A stretch of DNA of 64,000 nucleotides, taken from CAYXDO01 sp964463485 (GTDB lineage: Bacteria > Myxococcota > Kuafuiibacteriia > Kuafuiibacteriales > Kuafuiibacteriaceae). The position numbers and the translations under genes are program-made. The stretch is from contig CAYXDO010000045.1 in assembly GCA_964463485.1 (NCBI GenBank), positions 1 through 64,000 of the forward strand, read 5' to 3'. The notes beneath the pieces were generated by a model. It was given only the letters and a program-made list of their open reading frames with translations, did no database searches and was not told where the DNA came from. Below, one piece after another: positions 52,405 through 59,662 of this stretch; the first letter of the stretch is position 1, and the number at the start of each line of letters is the position of its first letter.

Positions 52405-52911
52405 ATGCGCGTCTCCTTCGCCGCCCTGATCGGCGTCGTCTGGCTATCCGGCGTTCATCAAGCCTTTGCCGGGAATTGCATGCCGTGCACGGACACCTCG
52501 GAATGTCGCATCGCCGACCCCGCGGCCTTTTGTGTTCGACACGACAGCGACCCCGGTTGCGGCCAATTGCAGATCTGCTGCCCGGGGCAGGGGTGCGCGC
52601 TCGAGACAGGCACGGGCTTTCCGACGTGCTACACCGCGGGCACCTGTCAGCTCGTGATCGCGCAAGTCGACGCCGGGGACTCGGACGTCGGAGCGAGCGA
52701 CGGCGCAGCGAGCGACTCTGGGGCTGTAAGCGACGCGAGCGGAGTCTTCCCGGACGCGCGCACGAGCACGCGTGCGCCTGGCCCCTCGAGCTCGTCCAAT
52801 CGCGGCGGGCGGGACTGTTCTTGTTCCGAGGCCCATGAAGCAGCCGCGGGGGCCTCGCTCGCATCCCTTCTCTTCGTAGCGCTCGCGCTTGGCCTGAGGA
52901 CGAGGCCGTGA
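52405..52911 (+). CDS. secreted Cys-rich protein with MYXO-CTERM-like tail
   Basis: A 168-residue protein behind GAGGTGGG. It has a signal peptide, then a Cys-rich domain (CMPCTDTSECR, CGQLQICCPGQGC, CYTAGTC), an Asp/Ser/Gly spacer, and a tail with DCSCSEAHE, a hydrophobic helix and Arg, as in MYXO-CTERM sorting signals. Probably surface-anchored. It is coupled to the next gene by a GTGA overlap. Confidence 0.85.
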   Translation: MRVSFAALIGVVWLSGVHQAFAGNCMPCTDTSECRIADPAAFCVRHDSDPGCGQLQICCPGQGCALETGTGFPTCYTAGTCQLVIAQVDAGDSDVGASDGAASDSGAVSDASGVFPDARTSTRAPGPSSSSNRGGRDCSCSEAHEAAAGASLASLLFVALALGLRTRP

Positions 52912-53408
52912 CCAACGAAGTCGCGCCGGCCAGCGCGAGCTCCGACGAGATCGTCGGCGTCGATCCGGAGACCGCCGTGCTCGAAGGTTACTGGGCTCAG
53001 ATCGAGGCCGCACCCAACGACGAGCAAACCCATAAACGATTCATCGCCTATGCCGTGGCCAAGGAGCGGTACGTCTTCGCGATCGAGCGTTATAAAGCCC
53101 TCGCAAAAGCTCGACCCGAGCTCGCGGAGCTCGCGGCCAAAGAAGAGAAGAAAGTCGTCGCGCAAGTGACCGCAAGAGTGCTCGTCCCCAAACCCGAACC
53201 GGCCGGCTCACCTGCCAGCTCGTCGTTGGGACCCCTGATCTTGTTGGCCGGCCTTGCGTTGGTGGCCTATCCGCACTGGTACACGCTGAACACGTCGGGT
53301 CAGGCGAGTTACACACGCTTGGTTTGGTGGGTCATGGTGCCTGGCTTCTTGATGGTGATCTGGGGCGCGGTGCTCGTCCAAAAGCGAAGGAAGTCGCGGG
53401 GGACTTGA
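52908..53408 (+). CDS. membrane protein with soluble N-terminal domain
   Basis: A 166-residue protein: an acidic N-terminal soluble part with a helical repeat-like region (HKRFIAYAVAKERYVFAIER and YKALAKARPELAELAAKEEK, possibly TPR-like), then two transmembrane helices (LGPLILLAGLALVAYPHWY and LVWWVMVPGFLMVIWGAVLV) and a basic tail. GTG start overlaps the preceding stop. Possibly an assembly partner for the MYXO-CTERM protein. Confidence 0.75.
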   Translation: MTNEVAPASASSDEIVGVDPETAVLEGYWAQIEAAPNDEQTHKRFIAYAVAKERYVFAIERYKALAKARPELAELAAKEEKKVVAQVTARVLVPKPEPAGSPASSSLGPLILLAGLALVAYPHWYTLNTSGQASYTRLVWWVMVPGFLMVIWGAVLVQKRRKSRGT

Positions 53409-53797
53409 CCCTTCTTCGGAAGCTCGCCAACGTTCCGCCGCTCATGTCGAACAACGAACGCATGCGCCAGCTCGCCATCGAGTCCATGCGCAATCCTCCC
53501 GAGCTCAAGAACAAGCTGCAGGCTCTCGACGCGCTCGATCGCTTGGCGCTCAATCCCTCCGGATGGTTCACCGACTCCGTGTTGGACGATCTCCTCCAGG
53601 CCCGAAAGAAGGTGATCGTCAATCATTGGCCCGAGGCCGTCGAGTCGTTGGAGAGAGTGCGCAACGCGATGATCGCGTTTCTTCGCGCGCTCGAGAGCAA
53701 GGGCGACGCCGACGCGACCCAACGCGCAAACGACGAGATCAGCCATTGCGCGCAGGTCTTGAGCTGGATCGATCACCAGCCGCCGCCCGGCCGCTGA
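53405..53797 (+). CDS. small helical cytoplasmic protein
   Basis: A 130-residue protein, third in the 52405 operon; its TTG start overlaps the preceding stop (TTGA). Helical segments such as MRQLAIESMRNPPELKNKLQ and LLQARKKVIVNHWPEAVES show no recognised motif. ATG 53443 is an alternative start if the TTG is not used. Confidence 0.6.
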   Translation: MTLLRKLANVPPLMSNNERMRQLAIESMRNPPELKNKLQALDALDRLALNPSGWFTDSVLDDLLQARKKVIVNHWPEAVESLERVRNAMIAFLRALESKGDADATQRANDEISHCAQVLSWIDHQPPPGR

Positions 53798-53798
53798 A

Positions 53799-53976
53799 GC
53801 CTAGGGCCCGTCGAAGAATTACCGGATCGACTTGGCCTCCGATGGCTCTGGAGGATCCCTCGCGTCGCCTTGGGGCAGTAGGATACGGCCCTTAGTGCTT
53901 GGATAGATGGGAATGCAGCGATGGGAATGCTGCAAGTTATCCTCACGGTGCCTTAGGGCTCGTCAAAGAAACTTCC
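53799..53976. repeat. imperfect repeats in noncoding gap
   Basis: GCCTAGGGCCCGTCGAAGAA (53799) resembles GCCTTAGGGCTCGTCAAAGAA (53950), an imperfect direct repeat 151 bp apart. Between them GATGGGAATGCAGC and GATGGGAATGCTGC form a 14-bp tandem pair (53906-53933). The 206-bp gap has no gene. It could be a small mobile-element remnant, but no transposase is present. Confidence 0.45.
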
Positions 53977-54003
53977 TTACGCTGCCTCAGACCTCCAGTC
54001 GCG

Positions 54004-55053
54004 TCAGACCTCCCGACGCGTCAGTCGAGTCGCGAGCCCGCTCAGAAGGTCCTTGGCTTTGGGCAACAGGGGCGCGCTCACGAGCGCGTCCTTGGCACGC
54101 ATGGCTGCGCGCGTGAGCTCTTCCTCCACTGCGGTCTTTGCACCGACCTCGATCAGGAGGTCACGCGCTTCGAGGACCTTCTTCGAGCTCCCGAGCAGCG
54201 ACCTCAATCGTGTGCGGCCTGCGTCATCGAGTCGCGACTCCGCAGCCTCCACGATCGAAGTTCGCTTGTTGCGTACGAGATCTGCACCTACGGGCTTCAG
54301 CGTCTTCTGAGGATCTCCAAAAACGCCGAGCAGATCGTCACGAAGCTGAAACGCGAAGCCCAGGTGAACCGCATATTCATCGAGGGCAAGAACGGCCTCT
54401 GACGTCGCTCCCGCGAGAATCGCACCCACGCGCAGAGGGCCACGGACCGTGTAACTCGTCGTCTTGAGATCGAACACGCGAGTCACACCCACCGCGCTCT
54501 TGAGGTCGAGGTATTGACCGAGCACCACGTCCTCGAGGCTGCCGATCAACGCGCGCGTGGCCGCGAGGACGTTTGGGGCTGGGAGCTCGACGGACGAGAT
54601 CGCCCACAGCGCTTCGGACAGCGCGAGATCGGACGCGAGGATCGCGCTCGAGTCGGCCTCGTGGATCGAAGCGCTCGACCTTCGAAGAGCGATGTGAGCG
54701 GTCGGGCCGCCGCGGCGCTCGACGTCTTCGTCCATCCAGTCGTCTTGAATGAGGAGGTGGGTTTGCAGGAGCTCAGTGGCCACTGCGGCCGGGGTGATCG
54801 GGGACGAGTCCGCTTCCGAGATCGCCGAAAAACCGGCGAAGACGAGAGCCGGCCGAAACCGTTTGCCCGCTCGCAGGGTGAGCGCGCCGATCTCGGACAC
54901 GAGGGCTTCGGCCGCGGGAGCCTTGGCCCGCGTACGTTCGGCGAGCCGCGCGAGCGCGGAGACGAGCTCAGGCTCAACGCGAGCGCGCACGGACTCGAGC
55001 CACGCATCGACGTCCAATTGATCGGAGGTTTTCCCATGTTCGGTGGAGCTCAC
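54004..55053 (-). CDS. polyprenyl diphosphate synthase
   Basis: A 349-residue trans-isoprenyl diphosphate synthase. The first Asp-rich motif DDWMD (104-108) and the second RDDLLG (238-243) bind the Mg-diphosphate substrates; the second lacks the last Asp, as in actinobacterial geranylgeranyl/long-chain synthases. GKRFRPALV and VRNKRTSIV match the family. It extends isopentenyl and allylic diphosphates. Divergent from the HMG-CoA reductase gene. GTG 55053 is chosen; further upstream in-frame starts are possible. Confidence 0.9.
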   Translation of the reverse strand: MSSTEHGKTSDQLDVDAWLESVRARVEPELVSALARLAERTRAKAPAAEALVSEIGALTLRAGKRFRPALVFAGFSAISEADSSPITPAAVATELLQTHLLIQDDWMDEDVERRGGPTAHIALRRSSASIHEADSSAILASDLALSEALWAISSVELPAPNVLAATRALIGSLEDVVLGQYLDLKSAVGVTRVFDLKTTSYTVRGPLRVGAILAGATSEAVLALDEYAVHLGFAFQLRDDLLGVFGDPQKTLKPVGADLVRNKRTSIVEAAESRLDDAGRTRLRSLLGSSKKVLEARDLLIEVGAKTAVEEELTRAAMRAKDALVSAPLLPKAKDLLSGLATRLTRREV

Positions 55054-55162
55054 GAAGGCCTCGGCCGCGGCTTCTTGCACCCGTAAGACGACGTCAACGC
55101 CTACACACCGTTCCTGCGACGAGCCTTGCCAACTCGTCGCTCTTCCCTTTGATTCGAACATC

Positions 55163-56470
55163 GTGAGTAGTCGGAGCTCGAGGCTTCCGGAGCTTCGACG
55201 GGCCTCATCGTCGAAACGTCGGCATCTGATCGAAAGCGCGGCGGGACTTAGCCGCCAAGCGAGCGCGACGCTCGAGCAACCCGCGTCCTTCGGGATCGAG
55301 CGCGCCGAGGCGATGATCGAGAATGCGATCGGCGTCTACGGCCTCCCGCTCGGCATCGCGACGAACTTCATCGTCAACGGCCGCGAGGTCCTGATTCCCA
55401 TGGTGATCGAGGAGCCTTCGGTGATCGCCGGAGCGTCATGGGCTGCCAAAGCGGCCCGCGAGCTCGGCGGGTTCACGGCGACTTCCACCGAGCGGCGGAT
55501 GATCGGGCAGGTTCACCTGCTCGGGATCTCCGACGAGCTCGGCGCGATCGCGCGAGTCGAGACTGCAGGGGCGGAGGTCCTCGACGCATGCGCGCGCCTG
55601 TGCCCTCGCATGGTCGCCCGCGGCGGAGGTCCTCGCGAGCTTCGATGTCGCGCCCTCGGCGACGGCATGATCGTGGTTCACGTCGTCATCGACACGCTCG
55701 ATGCCATGGGCGCCAACAGCGTCAACGCGGTCTGTGAAGGTGTGTCGCCGATGCTCGAGCACCTCACGGGTGGGCGGGCCATCTTGCGTATCCTGTCGAA
55801 CTACACCGACGAGTGCCTCGCGACTGCGACTGTAGAGATCCCCGTCGCGTCGCTCGACAAGCGCGCCAACGATGGGAGCGACGAGCGCATCCCCGGAGGG
55901 GCAGTGCTCGACGGCATCTTACTCGCTCAAAAGGTCGCGGAGCTCGACGTGTATCGGGCGGTCACTCACAACAAAGGAGTGATGAACGGCGTCGACGCGG
56001 TGGTGATCGCGACCGGCAACGACTGGAGAGCGGTCGAAGCGGCGAGCCACGCGCACGCGTGCCGGTCAGGCCGCTATGGGCCATTGACCAAGTGGTCGAA
56101 GACAGAGCGCGGGCTTCGAGGTGAGCTCGAGCTGCCCATGGCGATTGGCACGGTGGGCGGCACCATTCCCTTGCACCCGGTCGCCCAAGCGGCCCTCGAG
56201 ATCCTCGGCGTTGGATCTGCACGGGAGCTCGCCGAGGTGTGTGTCGCCGTCGGGCTCGCTCAGAACCTCGCAGCGCTGCGTGCGCTCGTGTCGTTCGGAA
56301 TACAGGCCAGCCACATGGGGCTGCATGCGCGGAGCGTGGCCGCGGCCGCCGGCGCTCGAGGTCCCACCGTCGATCGTGTGGCTGAAGCGTTGATGTCGAT
56401 AGGAGACATTCGCATCGAACGGGCCCAAGCGTTGATGTCACTGCTCCCACATGAAGAGGAGCTCTCTTGA
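55163..56470 (+). CDS. mvaA: HMG-CoA reductase, class II
   Basis: The 435-residue enzyme has the class II pattern: TSTERRMIGQ (candidate catalytic Glu), RAVTHNKGVMNG (candidate Lys), GVDAVVIATGND (candidate Asp), SHMGLHARS (candidate His), and cofactor-binding regions. It reduces HMG-CoA to mevalonate (or the reverse). GTG 55163 gives a start that aligns with family members; upstream frame is not used. The TGA stop overlaps the next start. Confidence 0.94.
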   Translation: MSSRSSRLPELRRASSSKRRHLIESAAGLSRQASATLEQPASFGIERAEAMIENAIGVYGLPLGIATNFIVNGREVLIPMVIEEPSVIAGASWAAKAARELGGFTATSTERRMIGQVHLLGISDELGAIARVETAGAEVLDACARLCPRMVARGGGPRELRCRALGDGMIVVHVVIDTLDAMGANSVNAVCEGVSPMLEHLTGGRAILRILSNYTDECLATATVEIPVASLDKRANDGSDERIPGGAVLDGILLAQKVAELDVYRAVTHNKGVMNGVDAVVIATGNDWRAVEAASHAHACRSGRYGPLTKWSKTERGLRGELELPMAIGTVGGTIPLHPVAQAALEILGVGSARELAEVCVAVGLAQNLAALRALVSFGIQASHMGLHARSVAAAAGARGPTVDRVAEALMSIGDIRIERAQALMSLLPHEEELS

Positions 56471-57555
56471 GCACGGGCCCCGAGCTCGAAGGCGAGCCTT
56501 CGTTCGTTGGTGATCAAATCAAATCGGACATCTTCGATCGAAAGTCCGAGCACATCCGTCACGGGCTCTCTGACGAGGGCCAGTTCTCGAGACGAGCGAC
56601 GGGCTTCGACGCGTATTGGCTGGAGCATCGGGCGCTGCCCGAGCTCGCGCTCGAAGAGGTCGACCTGAGCGTCGAGTTCCTGGGTCGCTCGTTGAAGGCT
56701 CCGTTGATCGTCTCGAGCATGACTGGGGGCCCTCTGGCCGGCGAGCTCATCAACACACATATCGCCGAGGCCGTAGAGGCTCTAGGGATCCCGATGGGTG
56801 TCGGTTCCCAGCGAATCGCCCTCGAAGACCCGCGCGCGGTTCGAAGCTTCCAAGTCGCTCGAGAGCGCGCGCCGAGCGCGCCGCTCTACGCGAACCTCGG
56901 AGCGGTACAACTCAACCGAGGGTACGGTCCCGAGCACGCCAAACGAGCTGTGGAGATGTTGCGGGCGGACGGGTTGTTCTTGCACCTCAACCCGCTCCAG
57001 GAGGCCATTCAGCCAGAGGGCGACACCGATTTTCGCGGGCTGTTCGATCGAATCGAACAGTTGATCCGAGCCGTCGATTTTCCAGTCTTGGTGAAAGAGT
57101 GCGGCGCGGGCGTCTCTGCGCCCATCGCGGTCGAGCTCTTTCGACGCGGGGTCGCCGCGATCGACGTCGCCGGCGCAGGCGGCACGAGCTGGGCGGCGAT
57201 CGAAGGGCTGCGTTCCAAAGATTCGGCCCACCAAAGGCTGGGAGCGGTGTTCAGAGACTTTGGGATTCCAACGTCGATCGCCCTCGTGGAGGCCCGCGCA
57301 GCGCTCCCGGAAAAGCCACTCATTGCCTCGGGCGGTGTGCGAACAGGGCTCGACGTCGCCAAGGCGTTGGCCCTCGGCGCAGACCTCGTGGGCCTCGCGC
57401 AGCCGGTGCTCAGCGCCGCGCTCGAGAGCGCGGAGGCGGTCTTTGGGGCGCTCACGCAGGTCCTGCTCGAGCTCAGGGTGGCTTCCTTCGTGACCGGTGC
57501 GCGCAGGGTCCGAGAGCTCCGTGGAAGGATTCGGAGTGAGCGCGCCCTTCCTTGA
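56467..57555 (+). CDS. fni: type II isopentenyl-diphosphate delta-isomerase
   Basis: A 362-residue FMN/Mg-dependent isomerase: KSEHIRHGLS near the start, SSMTGGPLAGELIN, GVGSQRIALEDPRA, LNPLQEAIQPEGDTDF, VKECGAGVS, DVAGAGGTSWAAIE and IASGGVRTGLDVAKALALGA are typical. It converts IPP to DMAPP. The TTG start, preceded by GAGGAG, overlaps the HMG-CoA reductase stop, so the pair is coupled. Confidence 0.96.
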   Translation: MSTGPELEGEPSFVGDQIKSDIFDRKSEHIRHGLSDEGQFSRRATGFDAYWLEHRALPELALEEVDLSVEFLGRSLKAPLIVSSMTGGPLAGELINTHIAEAVEALGIPMGVGSQRIALEDPRAVRSFQVARERAPSAPLYANLGAVQLNRGYGPEHAKRAVEMLRADGLFLHLNPLQEAIQPEGDTDFRGLFDRIEQLIRAVDFPVLVKECGAGVSAPIAVELFRRGVAAIDVAGAGGTSWAAIEGLRSKDSAHQRLGAVFRDFGIPTSIALVEARAALPEKPLIASGGVRTGLDVAKALALGADLVGLAQPVLSAALESAEAVFGALTQVLLELRVASFVTGARRVRELRGRIRSERALP

Positions 57556-59662
57556 CCCACAAGGCCGAGAGCGGTTTCATTCGCGGGCTGTGGCAGGCGA
57601 AAGAAGGCGGGCTCCGCGAACGACTCACCTCGTACAAGCGCTCGCGCTCGTGGCCTTCGCCCCTTCCGCGCTCGCCGAACCTCCCGACCCACAGCCGCCT
57701 GCGGCCGACACACGCATGCGCAGCCTCGGTTACGAGCCCATCGCCGAAGCCGCCGCGCGAGCCGGCGTGACCGAAGAGACGATCCGCACCTGGATCCGAA
57801 ACGGCGACGTCGAAGGGCTCGAGGTCGCTGGCGCGCTCTGGATCGAAAAGGCTTCGCTCGATCCCAAGATCCCCAGCCGTCCGAAACCCGAGCCCGCGGC
57901 CGAGGAACCCGGCGGGCCGGTAACCGCATCTCCCGACAAGACCGAGCCTCCTCCGACTCCCAAGCCCGAACGACCAACCGAACCTTCACCGGCCAAGAGC
58001 GAGCTGCCGCCGGACGCGTCCTGGGTAGCCGCAGAAAAACAGGCGGCGGAAAAGTCCGCGGAAAAATCCACCCCGCCTAAGCTGAGCGGACCCATCAAAG
58101 GTGAGTTGATCGACCCCGGCATCCGCAACGTCACCACGAAGCGAGATCACGTCGGAGCGCGGATCGGTCCACACATCATCAACCGCGACTGGTTCTTGGG
58201 GATCACTCCGAGCTTTGGGTTCCATCTCGATGATCTGAAATTGGCGTTCCAAGCCCCCTTGAACGTGCTCGTCCATCGCGGCGGCACCGAGTCTCTCGAA
58301 AATGGCGGGCTTCGTGACGAAGACTGGGACGAGGCGGCCGACTTCGCCCGAGTCATTCGATACATCTCCTACGGAAACAAGGAAGACCGGCTCTTTCTCT
58401 CCATCGACTCGTTCAGCCCCAGCACCATCGGCCATGGCGAGCTGATGAGGTTCTATCAAGGCAACATCGACGTCGACCGCTCGATGACTGGAGCCAGCTT
58501 CGACGCCTACAACGACTATGGTGGGTTTCAGTTGAAGCTCAACGACGTCACCTTCGAAAATCAGATCGTGGGCGCGCTGGCCTTCCTCAAGCCGCTCGGC
58601 TTTCTCGACGAGGCGATCCCGAAGTCTCTGTCGCTGGGCGTCGAATACGTGGCCGACTTCAACGCGCCGCAGTGTGTGCGAAAATCCGCCAACGACCCTG
58701 CGTGTGTTGCAGGAAGCGGCCATCGAGCGGGACCCGACCCATTCACCGGCCGAAGTCGCGACGACACCTTCGTCCGAACCGACCCCGAGCTCGGCCGTCC
58801 GCTAGTCGACGTCACGTCGGTTCAAGCGATCGGCTTCTCCGGCGAGATGCGCGTGCAGAGCGGCGAGAGATCGAACACGAAGGCCTACCTGACTTTTCAT
58901 CAGTTCTTCGGAGAAGGGAACGGCGCGGCGGGCGGGCTCATCGCTCGATTCACGACGGGCAAAGAGACCTTCACGACCTTTCGACTCAGGGGAGAGTACC
59001 GAACCTTCACCGACGGCTATCTTCCGAGTTATTTCGACGCGCTCTACGAGGTCACGAAATACCAGTTCGTGCAGTCCAGCAGCCCCTACCAAGTCACTCC
59101 CACCAAATACCAGGCCGTCTTTGGTGACCCCGACCACGGCTTCGCGGAGCCCTCCGAGGAGCGCAAACACGGTTTTCGCTTCGAGGGCGCGTTGGCTTTT
59201 TACGATGACGAGGAGACCAAACGCGCGGCGTTCGGCCTCGGCCTCGAGGATTCGACCGGAGCCGACGACACCAACTTTTACGCGCACCTCGAGCTCCCGA
59301 TCGCCCCAGGCATCGAAGGGTTCGGTACATTCATCGCGCAGAACGCGGCCGACTTCGGTGACGTTTTCGGACGCGGGCTCGAAGGGTCGGTGATCTTGGC
59401 AGGAGCGCGAATTCAGCTCCTTCCGATCCTCTTCGCTCACGTGACGTACTCTCACAATTTCCAGATCGTTCGCGGAGCCGGCCATGAGCTTCACCTCGGG
59501 AACGAGCGGATCGTCAACGAGTCCGGGAGCGCGTCTCGATACTTCGGGTCCGATCGAATCTTCGAGAACGTGGAGAGTCTCTTCATCGAGCTCGAGCTCG
59601 GGTACGAGTGGCGGGAGAAGGACGAAGACGAGGCCGAGGGAGGCAAGACCGATGCGAAATGA
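57536..59662 (+). CDS. exported protein with N-terminal helix-turn-helix and outer-membrane-like domain
   Basis: A 708-residue protein. A basic N-terminus leads to a hydrophobic signal-like segment (THLVQALALVAFAPSALAEP). Then follows a MerR/excisionase-like helix-turn-helix (PIAEAAARAGVTEETIRTWI, followed by RNGDVEGLEVAGALWIEKA). A long Pro/Glu/Ala-rich linker leads to a roughly 470-residue domain with alternating strands, Tyr and Gly (FHLDDLKLAFQAPLNVLVH, FVQSSSPYQVTPTKYQAVFG, ILFAHVTYSHNFQIVRG), consistent with an outer-membrane barrel. A GGAAGG site precedes GTG 57536; GTG 57590 is an alternative. It overlaps fni by 20 bp and the next gene by 11 bp. Confidence 0.7.
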   Translation: MSAPFLDPQGRERFHSRAVAGERRRAPRTTHLVQALALVAFAPSALAEPPDPQPPAADTRMRSLGYEPIAEAAARAGVTEETIRTWIRNGDVEGLEVAGALWIEKASLDPKIPSRPKPEPAAEEPGGPVTASPDKTEPPPTPKPERPTEPSPAKSELPPDASWVAAEKQAAEKSAEKSTPPKLSGPIKGELIDPGIRNVTTKRDHVGARIGPHIINRDWFLGITPSFGFHLDDLKLAFQAPLNVLVHRGGTESLENGGLRDEDWDEAADFARVIRYISYGNKEDRLFLSIDSFSPSTIGHGELMRFYQGNIDVDRSMTGASFDAYNDYGGFQLKLNDVTFENQIVGALAFLKPLGFLDEAIPKSLSLGVEYVADFNAPQCVRKSANDPACVAGSGHRAGPDPFTGRSRDDTFVRTDPELGRPLVDVTSVQAIGFSGEMRVQSGERSNTKAYLTFHQFFGEGNGAAGGLIARFTTGKETFTTFRLRGEYRTFTDGYLPSYFDALYEVTKYQFVQSSSPYQVTPTKYQAVFGDPDHGFAEPSEERKHGFRFEGALAFYDDEETKRAAFGLGLEDSTGADDTNFYAHLELPIAPGIEGFGTFIAQNAADFGDVFGRGLEGSVILAGARIQLLPILFAHVTYSHNFQIVRGAGHELHLGNERIVNESGSASRYFGSDRIFENVESLFIELELGYEWREKDEDEAEGGKTDAK

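Noticed and set aside
53798..54003. tRNA or small RNA gene in the gap before the polyprenyl synthase gene
   Set aside because: No cloverleaf or conserved TTCGA arm could be drawn; only short repeats are visible.
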